This document shows, piece by piece, positions 29,943 through 39,183 of a DNA stretch of 64,000 nucleotides. Each line of letters opens with the position of its first letter. Position 1 is the stretch's first letter. The notes beneath the pieces were generated by a model, which did no database searches, was not told the origin of the DNA, and was given only the letters and a program-made list of their open reading frames with translations. Both the position numbers and the translations under genes were made by a program. Source of the stretch: an uncultured Lactobacillus sp. (GTDB taxonomy: Bacteria > Bacillota > Bacilli > Lactobacillales > Lactobacillaceae); contig CAMLHK010000001.1 of the NCBI GenBank assembly GCA_946479925.1, positions 1-64,000 of the forward strand. The letters are read 5' to 3'.

Positions 29943-30365
29943 ATGGCAAATGATATGATGAATCGTCGTAATGACTTATTTGATGCAATGAATGATTGGT
30001 TTGATCTTCCTAGAAAGTTTTTTGACGATACTAATGTTGCCAAATTAATGCAATCAGATGTAATTGAAAACGATAAAGAATATGTGATTAAAGTTGATAT
30101 GCCAGGAATGGATAAGAGCAATATCAATCTAAGCTACAATAATGGTATTTTAAGCGTTTCAGGCTCAAGAAAATCATTTAAAGATATGTCCAAGGACAAC
30201 AGCCTTATTCATCGTGAAAGAATCGATGGTCACATTTCTCGTAGCTTTAGATTACCAAATGTAGTTGCAAGTGAGATCAGTGCAAAGTATGATAATGGTG
30301 TATTGACTATTACTTTACCAAAACAAAGTTCTGATCAAAGTGATAATTCAATTCAAATTGATTAG
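29943..30365 (+). CDS. hsp20: Small heat-shock protein, Hsp20/alpha-crystallin family
   Basis: A 140-residue ATP-independent chaperone that holds unfolding proteins. The alpha-crystallin domain spans about residues 38-130, with IKVDMPGMDKSNINL and the conserved C-terminal strand GVLTITLPK. ATG follows AAAGGAAG. A CIRCE element upstream indicates HrcA control; the gene is monocistronic with a hairpin terminator at 30425-30453. Confidence 0.95.
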   Translation: MANDMMNRRNDLFDAMNDWFDLPRKFFDDTNVAKLMQSDVIENDKEYVIKVDMPGMDKSNINLSYNNGILSVSGSRKSFKDMSKDNSLIHRERIDGHISRSFRLPNVVASEISAKYDNGVLTITLPKQSSDQSDNSIQID

Positions 30366-30424
30366 CTTATTTATATTTTAATTGCAAGAAGTTCTAGATA
30401 AGTTGCCAATACAAATAATTCTCT

Positions 30425-30456
30425 AAAGTGGGTTCAGCTATTGAACCCACTTTTCT
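30425..30456 (+). terminator. Terminator of hsp20
   Basis: A 12-bp perfect stem, AAAGTGGGTTCA (30425-30436) with TGAACCCACTTT (30442-30453), then T-rich sequence. Confidence 0.85.
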
Positions 30457-30509
30457 TTTAGATTAAAATAGAAAGTAATTTAAAATTAGATTAAAAAGGA
30501 GAATTATCT

Positions 30510-31826
30510 ATGGGACATCAAGTTACTGTCCAGGAACTAGAAAAGTTTACGGACAATTTTAATCAAAACCCTAAAAATCAAGTAGTTGCACGTGCAGCTC
30601 AAAAAAGTGGTGTGTTAGCTGCTGCTTACAATGAACGTGTACAAGGTGAACTAACTCGTGTTTTCTCTACAGAATTAGACACAGAAAATGTTACTAATCA
30701 GCGTCAATCTGGTCGTTGTTGGGAATTCGCCACACTAAATATTTTGCGCCACAACTTTGGTAAAAGGCATAACTGTAAGAATTTTACTTTCTCACAAAGT
30801 TACAACTTCTTCTGGGACAAAATCGAGCGTGCAAACATTTTTTATGACAACATTTTGGACACAGCAGACAAGCCCCTCAACTCACGGACAGTTAGAGCTA
30901 TTTTAGAAGGTGCCGGTCAAGATGGTGGTCATTTCCACATGGGAGCTGCTTTGATTGAAAAATACGGTGTTGTACCTTCTTATGCAATGCCTGAAAGCTT
31001 CAACGCTAATAACACCAGTGCCTTGGGTAAGGCTTTAGGTGACAAGTTGAAGAAAGACGCTTTGGTTTTGCGTAAATTAAAGCAAGAAGGAAAAGACGAA
31101 GAAGTCGAAAAAGCACGTGAACAATTTTTAGGTGAAGTTTACCAAATGACAGCAATTGCCGTTGGTGAACCACCAAAGAAATTCGATTTGGAATATCGTG
31201 ATGACGATAAGAAATATCACTTAGATAAAGACTTAACTCCACTCGAATTTTTGCACAAGTACATGGGCGATGTTGACTTTGATGACTACGTTGTATTAAC
31301 AAATGCACCTGATCATGAATACAACAAGCTCTATGGCTTACCATTCGCTGACAACGTTGAAGGTGTCTGCCGAATCAAGTTCCTAAACTTGCCAATGGAG
31401 TTTTTGGAAACTTACGCAGTTAACCAATTAAAAGACGGCGAAGCTGTTTGGTTTGGTAATGATGTTGGTATACAAAGTGACCGTAAGGCAGGTTACCTTG
31501 ATAACAATCTATACAAATTCAACGAGTTGTTTGGCGTTGATTTAACAATGTCTAAGGCTGACAGATTACGTACTGGTGCTGGTTCAGCTACTCACGCTAT
31601 GACGCTAGTTGGTGTTGATGAAGATAACGGTCACATTCGTCAATGGAAAGTTGAAAACTCATGGGGCGAACAAAACGGGGACAAGGGCTTCTTCGTTATG
31701 AATAATGACTGGTTCAAGGACTATGTCTACGAAGTTGTCGTACACAAGAAGTACTTAACTTCTGAACAACTTGCCTTGGCAGAAGGCCCAATTACAGATC
31801 TTCCTGCTTGGGACTCAATCGCTTAA
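30510..31826 (+). CDS. pepE: C1B cysteine peptidase (PepE/PepC family)
   Basis: A 438-residue cytosolic cysteine peptidase of the bleomycin-hydrolase family used for casein-peptide breakdown in lactobacilli. The active site is Cys about residue 70 in SGRCWEF, His about 362 in ATHAMTLVG, and Asn about 383 in VENSWG. Length and the C-terminus (ITDLPAWDSIA) resemble the endopeptidases PepE/PepG more than aminopeptidase PepC, from memory of those sequences. In this family the C-terminal residues occupy the cleft and set amino- versus endopeptidase activity, so specificity is inferred. ATG follows AAAAGGAG. It is monocistronic with a very strong terminator. Confidence 0.9.
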   Translation: MGHQVTVQELEKFTDNFNQNPKNQVVARAAQKSGVLAAAYNERVQGELTRVFSTELDTENVTNQRQSGRCWEFATLNILRHNFGKRHNCKNFTFSQSYNFFWDKIERANIFYDNILDTADKPLNSRTVRAILEGAGQDGGHFHMGAALIEKYGVVPSYAMPESFNANNTSALGKALGDKLKKDALVLRKLKQEGKDEEVEKAREQFLGEVYQMTAIAVGEPPKKFDLEYRDDDKKYHLDKDLTPLEFLHKYMGDVDFDDYVVLTNAPDHEYNKLYGLPFADNVEGVCRIKFLNLPMEFLETYAVNQLKDGEAVWFGNDVGIQSDRKAGYLDNNLYKFNELFGVDLTMSKADRLRTGAGSATHAMTLVGVDEDNGHIRQWKVENSWGEQNGDKGFFVMNNDWFKDYVYEVVVHKKYLTSEQLALAEGPITDLPAWDSIA

Positions 31827-31837
31827 ACTAAAAATAA

Positions 31838-31889
31838 TAAACAAAAAAGAGTGAAGTTCAAAATTATGAACTTCACTCTTTTTTGTTTA
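31838..31889. terminator. Bidirectional terminator between pepE and the nucleoside operon
   Basis: A 23-bp perfect inverted repeat (31838-31860 with 31867-31889) with a 6-base loop and A/T ends lies between two convergent genes. Confidence 0.92.
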
Positions 31890-32828
31890 TTATTTTGCAC
31901 GCATAAGTAATTCGTCAAACTTCTTGAAGAATAAATCTTTGTCTGCTTTAGTTACTAAAGTTATTTCACGGCCATTTGGATCTTCTTCCATTCGGCCAGC
32001 AGCACTTCCCTTAGTGATGACTTTTACCTTACGTTTTTCTGCTGTTAAAACAACTTCAGGATAAAGTGCACTGATAACAGTTAAAATATCCCAAAAGTAT
32101 AGTTGAGCTGTTTGAATTGGTGGATTAACCAGAAGACTATAAGCTTGACCAGCCAAGTCAACAGCTGGATACTTGCGTAAACCTGCCCAGTGCATCTTCA
32201 ATTCATTCGTTAGCGGTAGTTCCTCACTACTTTCTAGACCAATGACTTCCATTGGAATATTTGAAGCTAGTACACGCTCAACAGCGTATGGATCCCAGAA
32301 TGCATTCCATTCTTGTGTGCCATCTGCATTAACTTGGACAACATTTCCGTGACCATCAAGAGAGCCACCCATCCAATAAAGTTTTTCAATTTTTGTTTCA
32401 ATTTCAGGCGCAGCATCTAGGGCACGAGCCAAGTCAGTCAATGGACCTGTCATAACAACAGTTACAGGCTCAGTAGCATTTTCGAGCTTAGTGACCATGT
32501 CTAAGTGGGCAGGTTGGTCTGCTTCCTTAGTAACCATTTTGCCTGATTCATTTAAAATTGGTAATGAATTGAAAGAGTACGATGCTGTGCGCCAAGCTTC
32601 AGGAAACTGGTTAACAGCACGTGAATTTGACTTAGCAACTTCTAGCTTATCACCGCGCGTATTAAAACGATCGGTTAACTTACGGCAGACCTCAACTGAT
32701 GGATCAACATAACCGTCGGCATCGATTGCACCAACACCAAGCAACTTGATTTCTGGTGCTTGTAAAAACAATAGGTATGATACTAAATCATCGATATTAC
32801 CATCGTGATTGAAATAGAATTCTTTCAT
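31890..32828 (-). CDS. Nucleoside hydrolase
   Basis: A 312-residue enzyme of the inosine-uridine nucleoside N-ribohydrolase family, which releases base and ribose from nucleosides. The N-terminal Ca2+-binding cluster reads NHDGNIDD (residues 7-14), with the usual first Asp replaced by Asn, a pattern found in some subgroups. VVMTGPLTDLARAL and WNAFWDPYAVE are the other family segments. ATG follows AAGGAG. It is the last gene of the nucleoside ABC operon, 8 bp after the second permease, so imported nucleosides are probably its substrates. Confidence 0.9.
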   Translation of the reverse strand: MKEFYFNHDGNIDDLVSYLLFLQAPEIKLLGVGAIDADGYVDPSVEVCRKLTDRFNTRGDKLEVAKSNSRAVNQFPEAWRTASYSFNSLPILNESGKMVTKEADQPAHLDMVTKLENATEPVTVVMTGPLTDLARALDAAPEIETKIEKLYWMGGSLDGHGNVVQVNADGTQEWNAFWDPYAVERVLASNIPMEVIGLESSEELPLTNELKMHWAGLRKYPAVDLAGQAYSLLVNPPIQTAQLYFWDILTVISALYPEVVLTAEKRKVKVITKGSAAGRMEEDPNGREITLVTKADKDLFFKKFDELLMRAK

Positions 32829-32836
32829 TTTTCTCC

Positions 32837-33793
32837 TTATTTCGACTTAATATAATTTTGACCATCAGCAGCTGGTGCAACTGACTTACCAAAGAACAGA
32901 ACTAGAATCACAATTGTGATTACATATGGTGCAATCTGCATGTAAACGGATGGAATATGGTTGAAAAATGGTAATTGATTACCAATAATGCTGATACTCT
33001 GAGCAAAACCAAAGAACAGTGATGCAAGCATCGCACCAATTGGGTTCCATTTACCAAAAATCATTGCTGCTAAAGCCATGAATCCTTGACCTACAATGGT
33101 CGAAATTGAAAAGTTACCGGAAATTGCTTGAGCAAAAACAGCACCACCAATTCCGCCCAAAAAGCCAGAAATCAGAACACCAGCATAGCGCATCCCATAG
33201 ACATTAACGCCCATGGTGTCGGCTGCTTGTGGGTTTTCACCACAAGCACGTAAACGCAAACCAAAGCGCGTTTTATACAGTACCCACCAAAGGATAATTG
33301 AAACGATAATTGCTACCCAAGCAGGAGCAGAAGTGTTCTTAAATAAAATTGGTCCAATGACTGGAATATCAGCAAGACCAGGAAAACTAAAGTAGCCAAA
33401 GCTTTGAGTGATATTTTCAGTTTGACCTTTATCATAAATTGCCTTTACCAAAAAGACGCCTAGTGGTGGTGCCATTAAGTTAAGCACAGTACCACTGATT
33501 ACGTGATCAGCGTGGAAATTAATCGTTGCTACGGCATGCAATAATGAAAATAGCAAGCCAACAACGCCGCCAACTAGTAAACCCAACCATGGTGTCAACT
33601 TACCAAAAGTTGAAGCAAAGGTCAGATTGAAAACAACTGAAGAAAAAGCACCCATCGTCATGATACCTTCAAGACCGACGTTAGTAATACCAGAGTTTTC
33701 ACTATAAACCCCGCCTAGAGCTGTAAAAACTAGTGGCGTAGAGTAAACAAAAGTTGACGAAACCAATAAAGATAATATTCCAACTAAATTCAT
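32837..33793 (-). CDS. Nucleoside ABC transporter permease (NupQ type)
   Basis: A 318-residue integral membrane permease of the branched-chain/ribose-like ABC family. Hydrophobic segments run throughout; FTALGGVYSENSGITNVGLEG and GVNVYGMRYAGVLISGFLGG are typical of the YufQ/NupQ subgroup. It shares one base with the preceding permease (TAATG) and likely forms a heterodimer with it. It works with the ATPase and BMP lipoproteins of the same operon to import nucleosides. Confidence 0.92.
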   Translation of the reverse strand: MNLVGILSLLVSSTFVYSTPLVFTALGGVYSENSGITNVGLEGIMTMGAFSSVVFNLTFASTFGKLTPWLGLLVGGVVGLLFSLLHAVATINFHADHVISGTVLNLMAPPLGVFLVKAIYDKGQTENITQSFGYFSFPGLADIPVIGPILFKNTSAPAWVAIIVSIILWWVLYKTRFGLRLRACGENPQAADTMGVNVYGMRYAGVLISGFLGGIGGAVFAQAISGNFSISTIVGQGFMALAAMIFGKWNPIGAMLASLFFGFAQSISIIGNQLPFFNHIPSVYMQIAPYVITIVILVLFFGKSVAPAADGQNYIKSK

Positions 33794-34926
33794 TACCTTT
33801 GTCCTCCTTCAGTTGACGTTGTATTTGCAGTATTAGTGCCGTCTGTCTTTTGTTCAGGCTCTTCAACTGATGCTTTGCGGGACTTAAATAGAAGCCCAAT
33901 GACATATTGAATTGCCACAAAGAAAATAATTGCCGCAATTACAATCGAAACTATTTCATAAGGAATACCCGCAATTGTTTGCATTCCTAGGCCACCGATT
34001 TTCAAAATTGAGAACAAAATGGCTGCCAGCAAGATACCGATTGCAGTTCCGCCACCAAGTAGCGCAACAGACAAACCATCCCAACCAATGTCCAAACTAG
34101 TAGTCTGGGTAAAGTAGTTTTGGTAAGTTCCAAGTCCCTGAACAACACCACCTAAGCCAGCAAAGCCACCTGAAAGAAGCATTGAGTAGATAATATTCTT
34201 TTTCGTTGACATTCCGGCATAGCGACTCGCATAAGGGTTAGCACCAACTGAGCGAATCTCAAAACCAGTTGTTGTCTTTTTCATTAAGTACCAGTAAATG
34301 AAAACACCGATTAAGGCTAAGAAAATACCTGCGTTAATTCTAGAATCGCCAAACATTGAACTCAACCAATCAATTTTCAAACTACCGTTAGCAGTGATTG
34401 TCTTGGTTGTGTCAGTATCTATTCTTAACTTGCTAGACATAACTTGTTGCATCAAGTACTGGCATGAATAGAGCACAATGTAGTTCAGCATGATAGTAGT
34501 AATAACTTCATTTGTTCCAAATTGTGCACGCAGCCAACCGGCAACACCAGCTACAGCAGCACCGGCAAGGGCACCTGCAATAACTGCTAATGGCAGTAAG
34601 ATAACTTTTGGCATGTTTGGATTAGCAAGTACAATCCAAATTGAGGTTAACCAACCGGCTTGTGCCTGACCAGGCAAACCAATATTAAAGAAGCCGGCAC
34701 TTGAAGCAATGGCAAAGCCAATTGCAGTAAAAATAAGCGGCGTCGCTTCACGGATTGTTTCACCAATTCCATTCATGTTGCCTAAAGCACTAGAGAACAT
34801 TGATGAATATGCTTCAAACGGATTATAGCTCCAGATCAACATAATCAATGCACCAACTAGAAAACCAGCAAAAATAGAAATTAGTGGTACTAAGATTTTT
34901 TTCGTTTTTGGTGTTACTTTAAGCAA
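33793..34926 (-). CDS. Nucleoside ABC transporter permease (NupP type)
   Basis: A 377-residue permease with about ten membrane segments and a hydrophilic Thr/Glu-rich C-terminal tail. The coupling-helix region EIRSVGANPYASRYAGM is typical of this family. Translation begins at TTG 34926 inside the end of the ATPase gene (8-bp overlap) and ends on the start of the partner permease. It is the first of two permease subunits for nucleoside uptake. Confidence 0.92.
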   Translation of the reverse strand: MLKVTPKTKKILVPLISIFAGFLVGALIMLIWSYNPFEAYSSMFSSALGNMNGIGETIREATPLIFTAIGFAIASSAGFFNIGLPGQAQAGWLTSIWIVLANPNMPKVILLPLAVIAGALAGAAVAGVAGWLRAQFGTNEVITTIMLNYIVLYSCQYLMQQVMSSKLRIDTDTTKTITANGSLKIDWLSSMFGDSRINAGIFLALIGVFIYWYLMKKTTTGFEIRSVGANPYASRYAGMSTKKNIIYSMLLSGGFAGLGGVVQGLGTYQNYFTQTTSLDIGWDGLSVALLGGGTAIGILLAAILFSILKIGGLGMQTIAGIPYEIVSIVIAAIIFFVAIQYVIGLLFKSRKASVEEPEQKTDGTNTANTTSTEGGQR

Positions 34927-36454
34927 GAGCGTTGCCTTCTTTCTTAATGCCAGTCATTAACAAGCCTAATTCTTCATCGCTTGTTTCTTCCGGCTTAACT
35001 TCACCAGAAATGTCGCCATCATGAAGAACAATAATTCGATCAGACAATTGCATAATTTCATCTAATTCATAGGAAATTAGCAAAATTGCTTTTCCTTTTG
35101 CCCGTTCAAGCAAGAGTTGCTGGTGGATATATTCGATTGCACCAACATCAAGGCCACGAGTAGGCTGAAAGGCAATAATCAAATCACTGTCGAGATCTAA
35201 TTCACGTGCAATAATTACCTTTTGTTGATTACCACCTGATAAGTCACTTACTGGCAAACTGCTGCCAGTTGTTCTAATATCGAACTTTTTAATCAACTCA
35301 TCGGCATGTTGATGAATTAAGTCATAGTGCATTACATGATGACTTGAATACGGTTGATGATAGTAATTCTGTAACGCCAGATTATCCGAGATTGAAAATG
35401 GCAAAATTAAACCATATTTTTGCCGATCAGAAGGAATGTACGAAACACCCTTTTCAGTGATTTTTCGTACCTTTTGATTGGTCATATCTTCATCATTAAT
35501 ACTTATCTTGCCGGAATCAACATGTTGCATCCCTGTCAAAGCTCGTACTAATTCGTCTTGTCCGTTGCCGTCAATACCGGCAACACCCAAAATTTCACCA
35601 GCACGCAGATTAAATGACAATCCCTTTAATGCTAGAATACCTTGCTTGTTCTTAACCTTAAGGTCACTAACTTTAAGTGTAGTTTTCCCTACTTCAGCAC
35701 TAGGCTTATCTAGCTTCATGTTAACGTGACGGCCGACCATTAATTCAGCTAAGCGGTTATTAGTTACATCGCTAACATCAAAAGTACCAACACTCTTACC
35801 TGCACGGATAACCGTAACCCGATCTGCAGCACGTTTGATTTCTTCAAGCTTATGCGTAATCAGAATGATTGACTTACCTTCTTTAGCCAGCTCTTTAATA
35901 ATTTGAATAAATTCCGTAATTTCTTGCGGGGTCAAAACAGCAGTTGGTTCATCAAAAATCATGATATCAGCACCACGGTAGAGCACCTTAAGGATTTCTA
36001 CTCGTTGTTGCTGTGCAACCGTAATTTCACTAACCTTCTTTTTAGGGTCAATGTTCAAATTATAGCGTTGCGATAACTCCTCAATTTGTTGTTGCGCTTT
36101 TTTAAAATCTAGCTTTGGTCCCTTAGTGGTTTCATGACCTAAAATAATATTTTCTAAAACCGTGAATGATTCCATCAACATAAAGTGCTGGTGAACCATT
36201 CCAATTCCTAAGTTCTTGGCAACAGTTGGATTTTTAATTTCAACTTTTTGACCACGAACATCAATTTCACCAGAAGTTGGCATTAGCAAACCAGACAAAA
36301 TACTCATCAAGGTTGACTTGCCAGCACCATTTTCACCAAGAAGAGCTAAGATTTCTCCTTTGCGCAAAGTTAGATTAATGTCATTATTTGCTTTAAAGCC
36401 ATTAAAATCTTTGACAATATGCTTCATCTCGATTACATTCGTCGTATTTTCCAT
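34919..36454 (-). CDS. Nucleoside ABC transporter ATPase (NupO type, two ABC domains)
   Basis: A 511-residue double ATPase. Domain 1 has Walker A GENGAGKST near residue 40, a diverged signature ITVAQQQ and Walker B DIMIFDEPTA. Domain 2 has a degenerate P-loop GIDGNGQDE, an intact LSGGNQQK signature and DLIIAFQPT in place of a full Walker B. This asymmetry (canonical site only in half) is normal for the YufO/RbsA/MglA type. It energises the two permeases encoded next to it. Confidence 0.93.
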   Translation of the reverse strand: MENTTNVIEMKHIVKDFNGFKANNDINLTLRKGEILALLGENGAGKSTLMSILSGLLMPTSGEIDVRGQKVEIKNPTVAKNLGIGMVHQHFMLMESFTVLENIILGHETTKGPKLDFKKAQQQIEELSQRYNLNIDPKKKVSEITVAQQQRVEILKVLYRGADIMIFDEPTAVLTPQEITEFIQIIKELAKEGKSIILITHKLEEIKRAADRVTVIRAGKSVGTFDVSDVTNNRLAELMVGRHVNMKLDKPSAEVGKTTLKVSDLKVKNKQGILALKGLSFNLRAGEILGVAGIDGNGQDELVRALTGMQHVDSGKISINDEDMTNQKVRKITEKGVSYIPSDRQKYGLILPFSISDNLALQNYYHQPYSSHHVMHYDLIHQHADELIKKFDIRTTGSSLPVSDLSGGNQQKVIIARELDLDSDLIIAFQPTRGLDVGAIEYIHQQLLLERAKGKAILLISYELDEIMQLSDRIIVLHDGDISGEVKPEETSDEELGLLMTGIKKEGNALA

Positions 36455-36478
36455 TTTGCTTATATTTCTTTCTATAAA

Positions 36479-36510
36479 AAACTCTTTGTATATTAAAACA
36501 CAAAGAGTTT
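36479..36510 (-). terminator. Internal hairpin after the downstream BMP gene
   Basis: An 11-bp stem (36479-36489 with 36500-36510) followed on the minus strand by a T run lies between the BMP gene and the ATPase gene. Partial termination here would leave the binding protein more abundant than the transporter. Confidence 0.7.
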
Positions 36511-36532
36511 CCTATTACTTGATTATTTGCTA

Positions 36533-37603
36533 TTAATCTCCAGCTACAGTAGTTTTACCAGCTAAGATATCAGCTCTAGCTTTCTGAACTGCACTCCAAG
36601 CTTTTGATGATAAATTACCCTTTGTAACTGAAACACCGTTACCCTTTAAAGAATAAACAAGGTGCTTGCCACCAGGGAACTTACCCTTAACCGCATCATC
36701 TGCTAAAGATTTAGTTGCAACGTCCAAGCCTTTTAAAACAGAAGTTAAAGTAAAGTTGTCTTTTTTGCCATCTTTGTCTTTATACTGTCCCATGTTTTCT
36801 TGGTCAACGTCGACACCAACTACCCAAACTTTTTGACTAGCAGCATGTGCTTGGTTGTGAGCTTTAGCTTCTTGGAAAACACCGTTACCAGCTGAACCAG
36901 CAGCTTGGAAGATAACATCGCACTTGTTTGCATACATCGATTGTGCCATTGATTTAGCTTTATCTGTTGAGGTAAAGTTACCAACATATTGTCCATCAAC
37001 TGTTATCTTCTTGTGCATTGCCTTAGCGGCATCTGCAACACCTTGTTTAAAGCCGTTTTCAAAGCTTTCAATAATGGTTGACTTAGCCCCACCAACAAAA
37101 CCGACTTTGTTAGTTTTAGTTGAGTAAGCAGCAGCTACACCACCAAGGTATGAAGCTTGGTTACTCTTAAAAGTTACCGAAGCAACATTCTTTTGTCCGG
37201 TGATTACATCATCGACAATTACAAAATTCTTCTTTGGATTTTTCTTGGCAGCTTCGCTAACCGAATCTTTTAATAAGTAGCCAATACCAAAAATAGTTTT
37301 GTAGCCTGATTTAGCCGCTTGGTTAAAGTTAGGCGTATAGTCTGTTGCGCTGTTTGACTGGAAGTATTGATAGCCACTTCCCTTTTTAAGACCTTGTTCT
37401 TTACCATAAGCTTTAAAGCCTTCCCAGGCAGCTTGGTTGAAAGATTGATCGTTTACGCCGTTGCTATCAGTAATTAAGGCAATGCTATTCTTTTTACTTT
37501 CACCGGTTGAATTCTGTTTCTTTCCAGAACAACCGCTCATTAATAAAGTAATTGAAGCAGCCACAGTTCCTAATGACAAAAGTCTCGCAAGTTTTTTACC
37601 CAT
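36533..37603 (-). CDS. BMP-family nucleoside-binding lipoprotein, copy 1
   Basis: A 356-residue lipoprotein of the Bmp/Med family (purine/pyrimidine nucleoside receptors of ABC importers). The signal peptide ends in lipobox LMSGC near residue 25. ALITDSNGVNDQSFNQAAWEG and FIGGAKS/GFVGG-type segments match the family. It is a close paralogue of the gene upstream at 37729. ATG follows TGGAGG. A leaky terminator separates it from the ATPase gene. Confidence 0.92.
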   Translation of the reverse strand: MGKKLARLLSLGTVAASITLLMSGCSGKKQNSTGESKKNSIALITDSNGVNDQSFNQAAWEGFKAYGKEQGLKKGSGYQYFQSNSATDYTPNFNQAAKSGYKTIFGIGYLLKDSVSEAAKKNPKKNFVIVDDVITGQKNVASVTFKSNQASYLGGVAAAYSTKTNKVGFVGGAKSTIIESFENGFKQGVADAAKAMHKKITVDGQYVGNFTSTDKAKSMAQSMYANKCDVIFQAAGSAGNGVFQEAKAHNQAHAASQKVWVVGVDVDQENMGQYKDKDGKKDNFTLTSVLKGLDVATKSLADDAVKGKFPGGKHLVYSLKGNGVSVTKGNLSSKAWSAVQKARADILAGKTTVAGD

Positions 37604-37728
37604 TATTAGTTTTTATCCTCCACAAAAATACGAACTTTCCATCTATTACTTTATTATAAAATACGTAAAAAGACAAGATTAATCTATTCGACTTTGCATA
37701 TAAAAACTTTTGTTATTCTAAAATCGAA

Positions 37729-38820
37729 CTATTTTGAAGGGTGAATTGGAACTTTGATTTCACCGTCAATAATTTGTTGACGTGCGTCACGTGAGTATTT
37801 CCAAGCCTTGTCTTCGATATGACCTCGTGTAATGGAAACACCGTTTGTCTTCAAACCGTAAACTAATTCTTTACCGCCAGGGAACTTACCGTTATATGCA
37901 CGGTTAGCAATATCGTGAGTAGCAACATTAACACCAGTGATTACTGAAGTTAATACAAAGTTGTCTTTCTTGCTATCCTTACTCTTGTAATTACCTAAAT
38001 ATGATTGGTCAACATCAACGCCGATAACCCAAACTTTCTTATCAGCAGGACGGTTTTGGTTGATTGCCTTAGCTTCTTGGAAGAGACCATTACCAGCTAA
38101 ACCAGAAGCGTGGAAGATAATGTCAGCTTTTTTAGCGTACATTGATTGTGCGATAGCTTTTTCCTTGTCAGCACTTGTAAAGTTACCAACATATTGATTT
38201 AGAAGTGTAACCTTCTTATTTAACTTCTTAGCTTGATCGTTAACACCTTTAGTAAAGCCAGCGTCAAACAAATCAATAATGTTACCGTGAGCTCCACCGA
38301 TGAAACCAATGACACCTGTCTTAGTTTGAGTTGCTGCTGCAACACCGGCTAAGTACGAAGCTTGCTCACTCTTGAAGTTAGCTGAAGCAACGTTCTTTTG
38401 ACCTTTGATTACTTCATCAACGATAACAAAGTTCTTCTTAGGGTCCTTCTTAGCTGCTGCACTAACAGCATCTTTCAGACTATAACCAATACCAAAAATT
38501 GTTTGGTATCCTGCTTTGCTAGCTTGGTCAAAGTTTGGCTCAAAGTCAGCTGCACTACTCGATTGGAAGTACTGATAGCCGTTCTTACCACGCTTTAAGT
38601 TATGGTCTTTACCGTATGCCTTAAAGCCACGCCAAGCGGATTGGTTAAATGAATTATCATTAACACCCGCAGTATCAGTAATCAACGCGATTGAATGCTT
38701 TGCGCTATCAGTTGAGTTACCGCTTCCCCCCTGCTTTTTACCCGAACATGCAGTAAGTGCAACACCAGCCGCAAATGTTACGGTAGCAAAGGATAGGATT
38801 TTCTTGATTTTAGTCTTCAT
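37729..38820 (-). CDS. BMP-family nucleoside-binding lipoprotein, copy 2
   Basis: A 363-residue lipoprotein paralogous to the adjacent copy: lipobox LTACS near residue 23, ALITDTAGVNDNSFNQSAW, and IGFIGGAHGNIIDLFDAG. The frame is open to 38883, but ATG 38820 gives a normal signal peptide; the extra residues lie in the promoter repeats. It is promoter-proximal in the operon. Two binding proteins on one transporter suggest a broadened ligand range or dosage; the sequences differ mainly around the hinge and C-terminus. Confidence 0.9.
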   Translation of the reverse strand: MKTKIKKILSFATVTFAAGVALTACSGKKQGGSGNSTDSAKHSIALITDTAGVNDNSFNQSAWRGFKAYGKDHNLKRGKNGYQYFQSSSAADFEPNFDQASKAGYQTIFGIGYSLKDAVSAAAKKDPKKNFVIVDEVIKGQKNVASANFKSEQASYLAGVAAATQTKTGVIGFIGGAHGNIIDLFDAGFTKGVNDQAKKLNKKVTLLNQYVGNFTSADKEKAIAQSMYAKKADIIFHASGLAGNGLFQEAKAINQNRPADKKVWVIGVDVDQSYLGNYKSKDSKKDNFVLTSVITGVNVATHDIANRAYNGKFPGGKELVYGLKTNGVSITRGHIEDKAWKYSRDARQQIIDGEIKVPIHPSK

Positions 38821-38837
38821 AGTTATGTATGTCCCCC

Positions 38838-38864
38838 ATATAATTTCTAGTACTAGAATATCAA
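38838..38864 (-). promoter_or_regulatory. Promoter of the nucleoside operon with a palindrome in the spacer
   Basis: On the minus strand, -35 TTGATA (38859-38864) and -10 TTATAT (38838-38843) or TATATG enclose a spacer consisting of the 14-bp perfect palindrome TTCTAGTACTAGAA (38845-38858). This is a classical operator position. Confidence 0.55.
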
Positions 38865-38894
38865 TATTTAGTATTAATATCAATATTTAGTATT
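38857..38894. repeat. Tandem 19-bp direct repeat upstream of the nucleoside operon
   Basis: AATATCAATATTTAGTATT occurs twice without a gap (38857-38875 and 38876-38894) and without mismatch. Each copy contains a TTGATA -35-like hexamer on the minus strand. Confidence 0.95.
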
Positions 38895-39183
38895 CACGTT
38901 AAAATCTTAATACAACATAGAGTGTTGATGTGACAACATTTTTTGATTTTGCCAAATTAGCGCTTGGCTCTTAAACCATCGAGCTTTGTATATACCAAGA
39001 AAAAATTTCAACTTTTTTACTTGTGTTATGTTTATTAAAACTAGCTTTTGAAAAAATGAGCTTTTAAGTTGTTCGCTATTAAAATAAATTAATGCACGCT
39101 AAAATGAATAATATAATGCGTAAACAAATACCATCCGGCTAAACCGCATGGTTTTAGTAATTTATTAGTACGGAGTGATTAAA
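38895..39183. other. Intergenic region upstream of ogt
   Basis: No gene was recognised. It contains A/T-rich sequence and the divergent starts of the nucleoside operon and ogt. No purine riboswitch core was found. A TATAAT at about 39109-39114 may serve ogt. Confidence 0.4.

Noticed and set aside
38857..38894. CRISPR-like repeat
   Set aside because: Only two adjacent copies with no spacer between them; this is a tandem duplication in a promoter, not an array.
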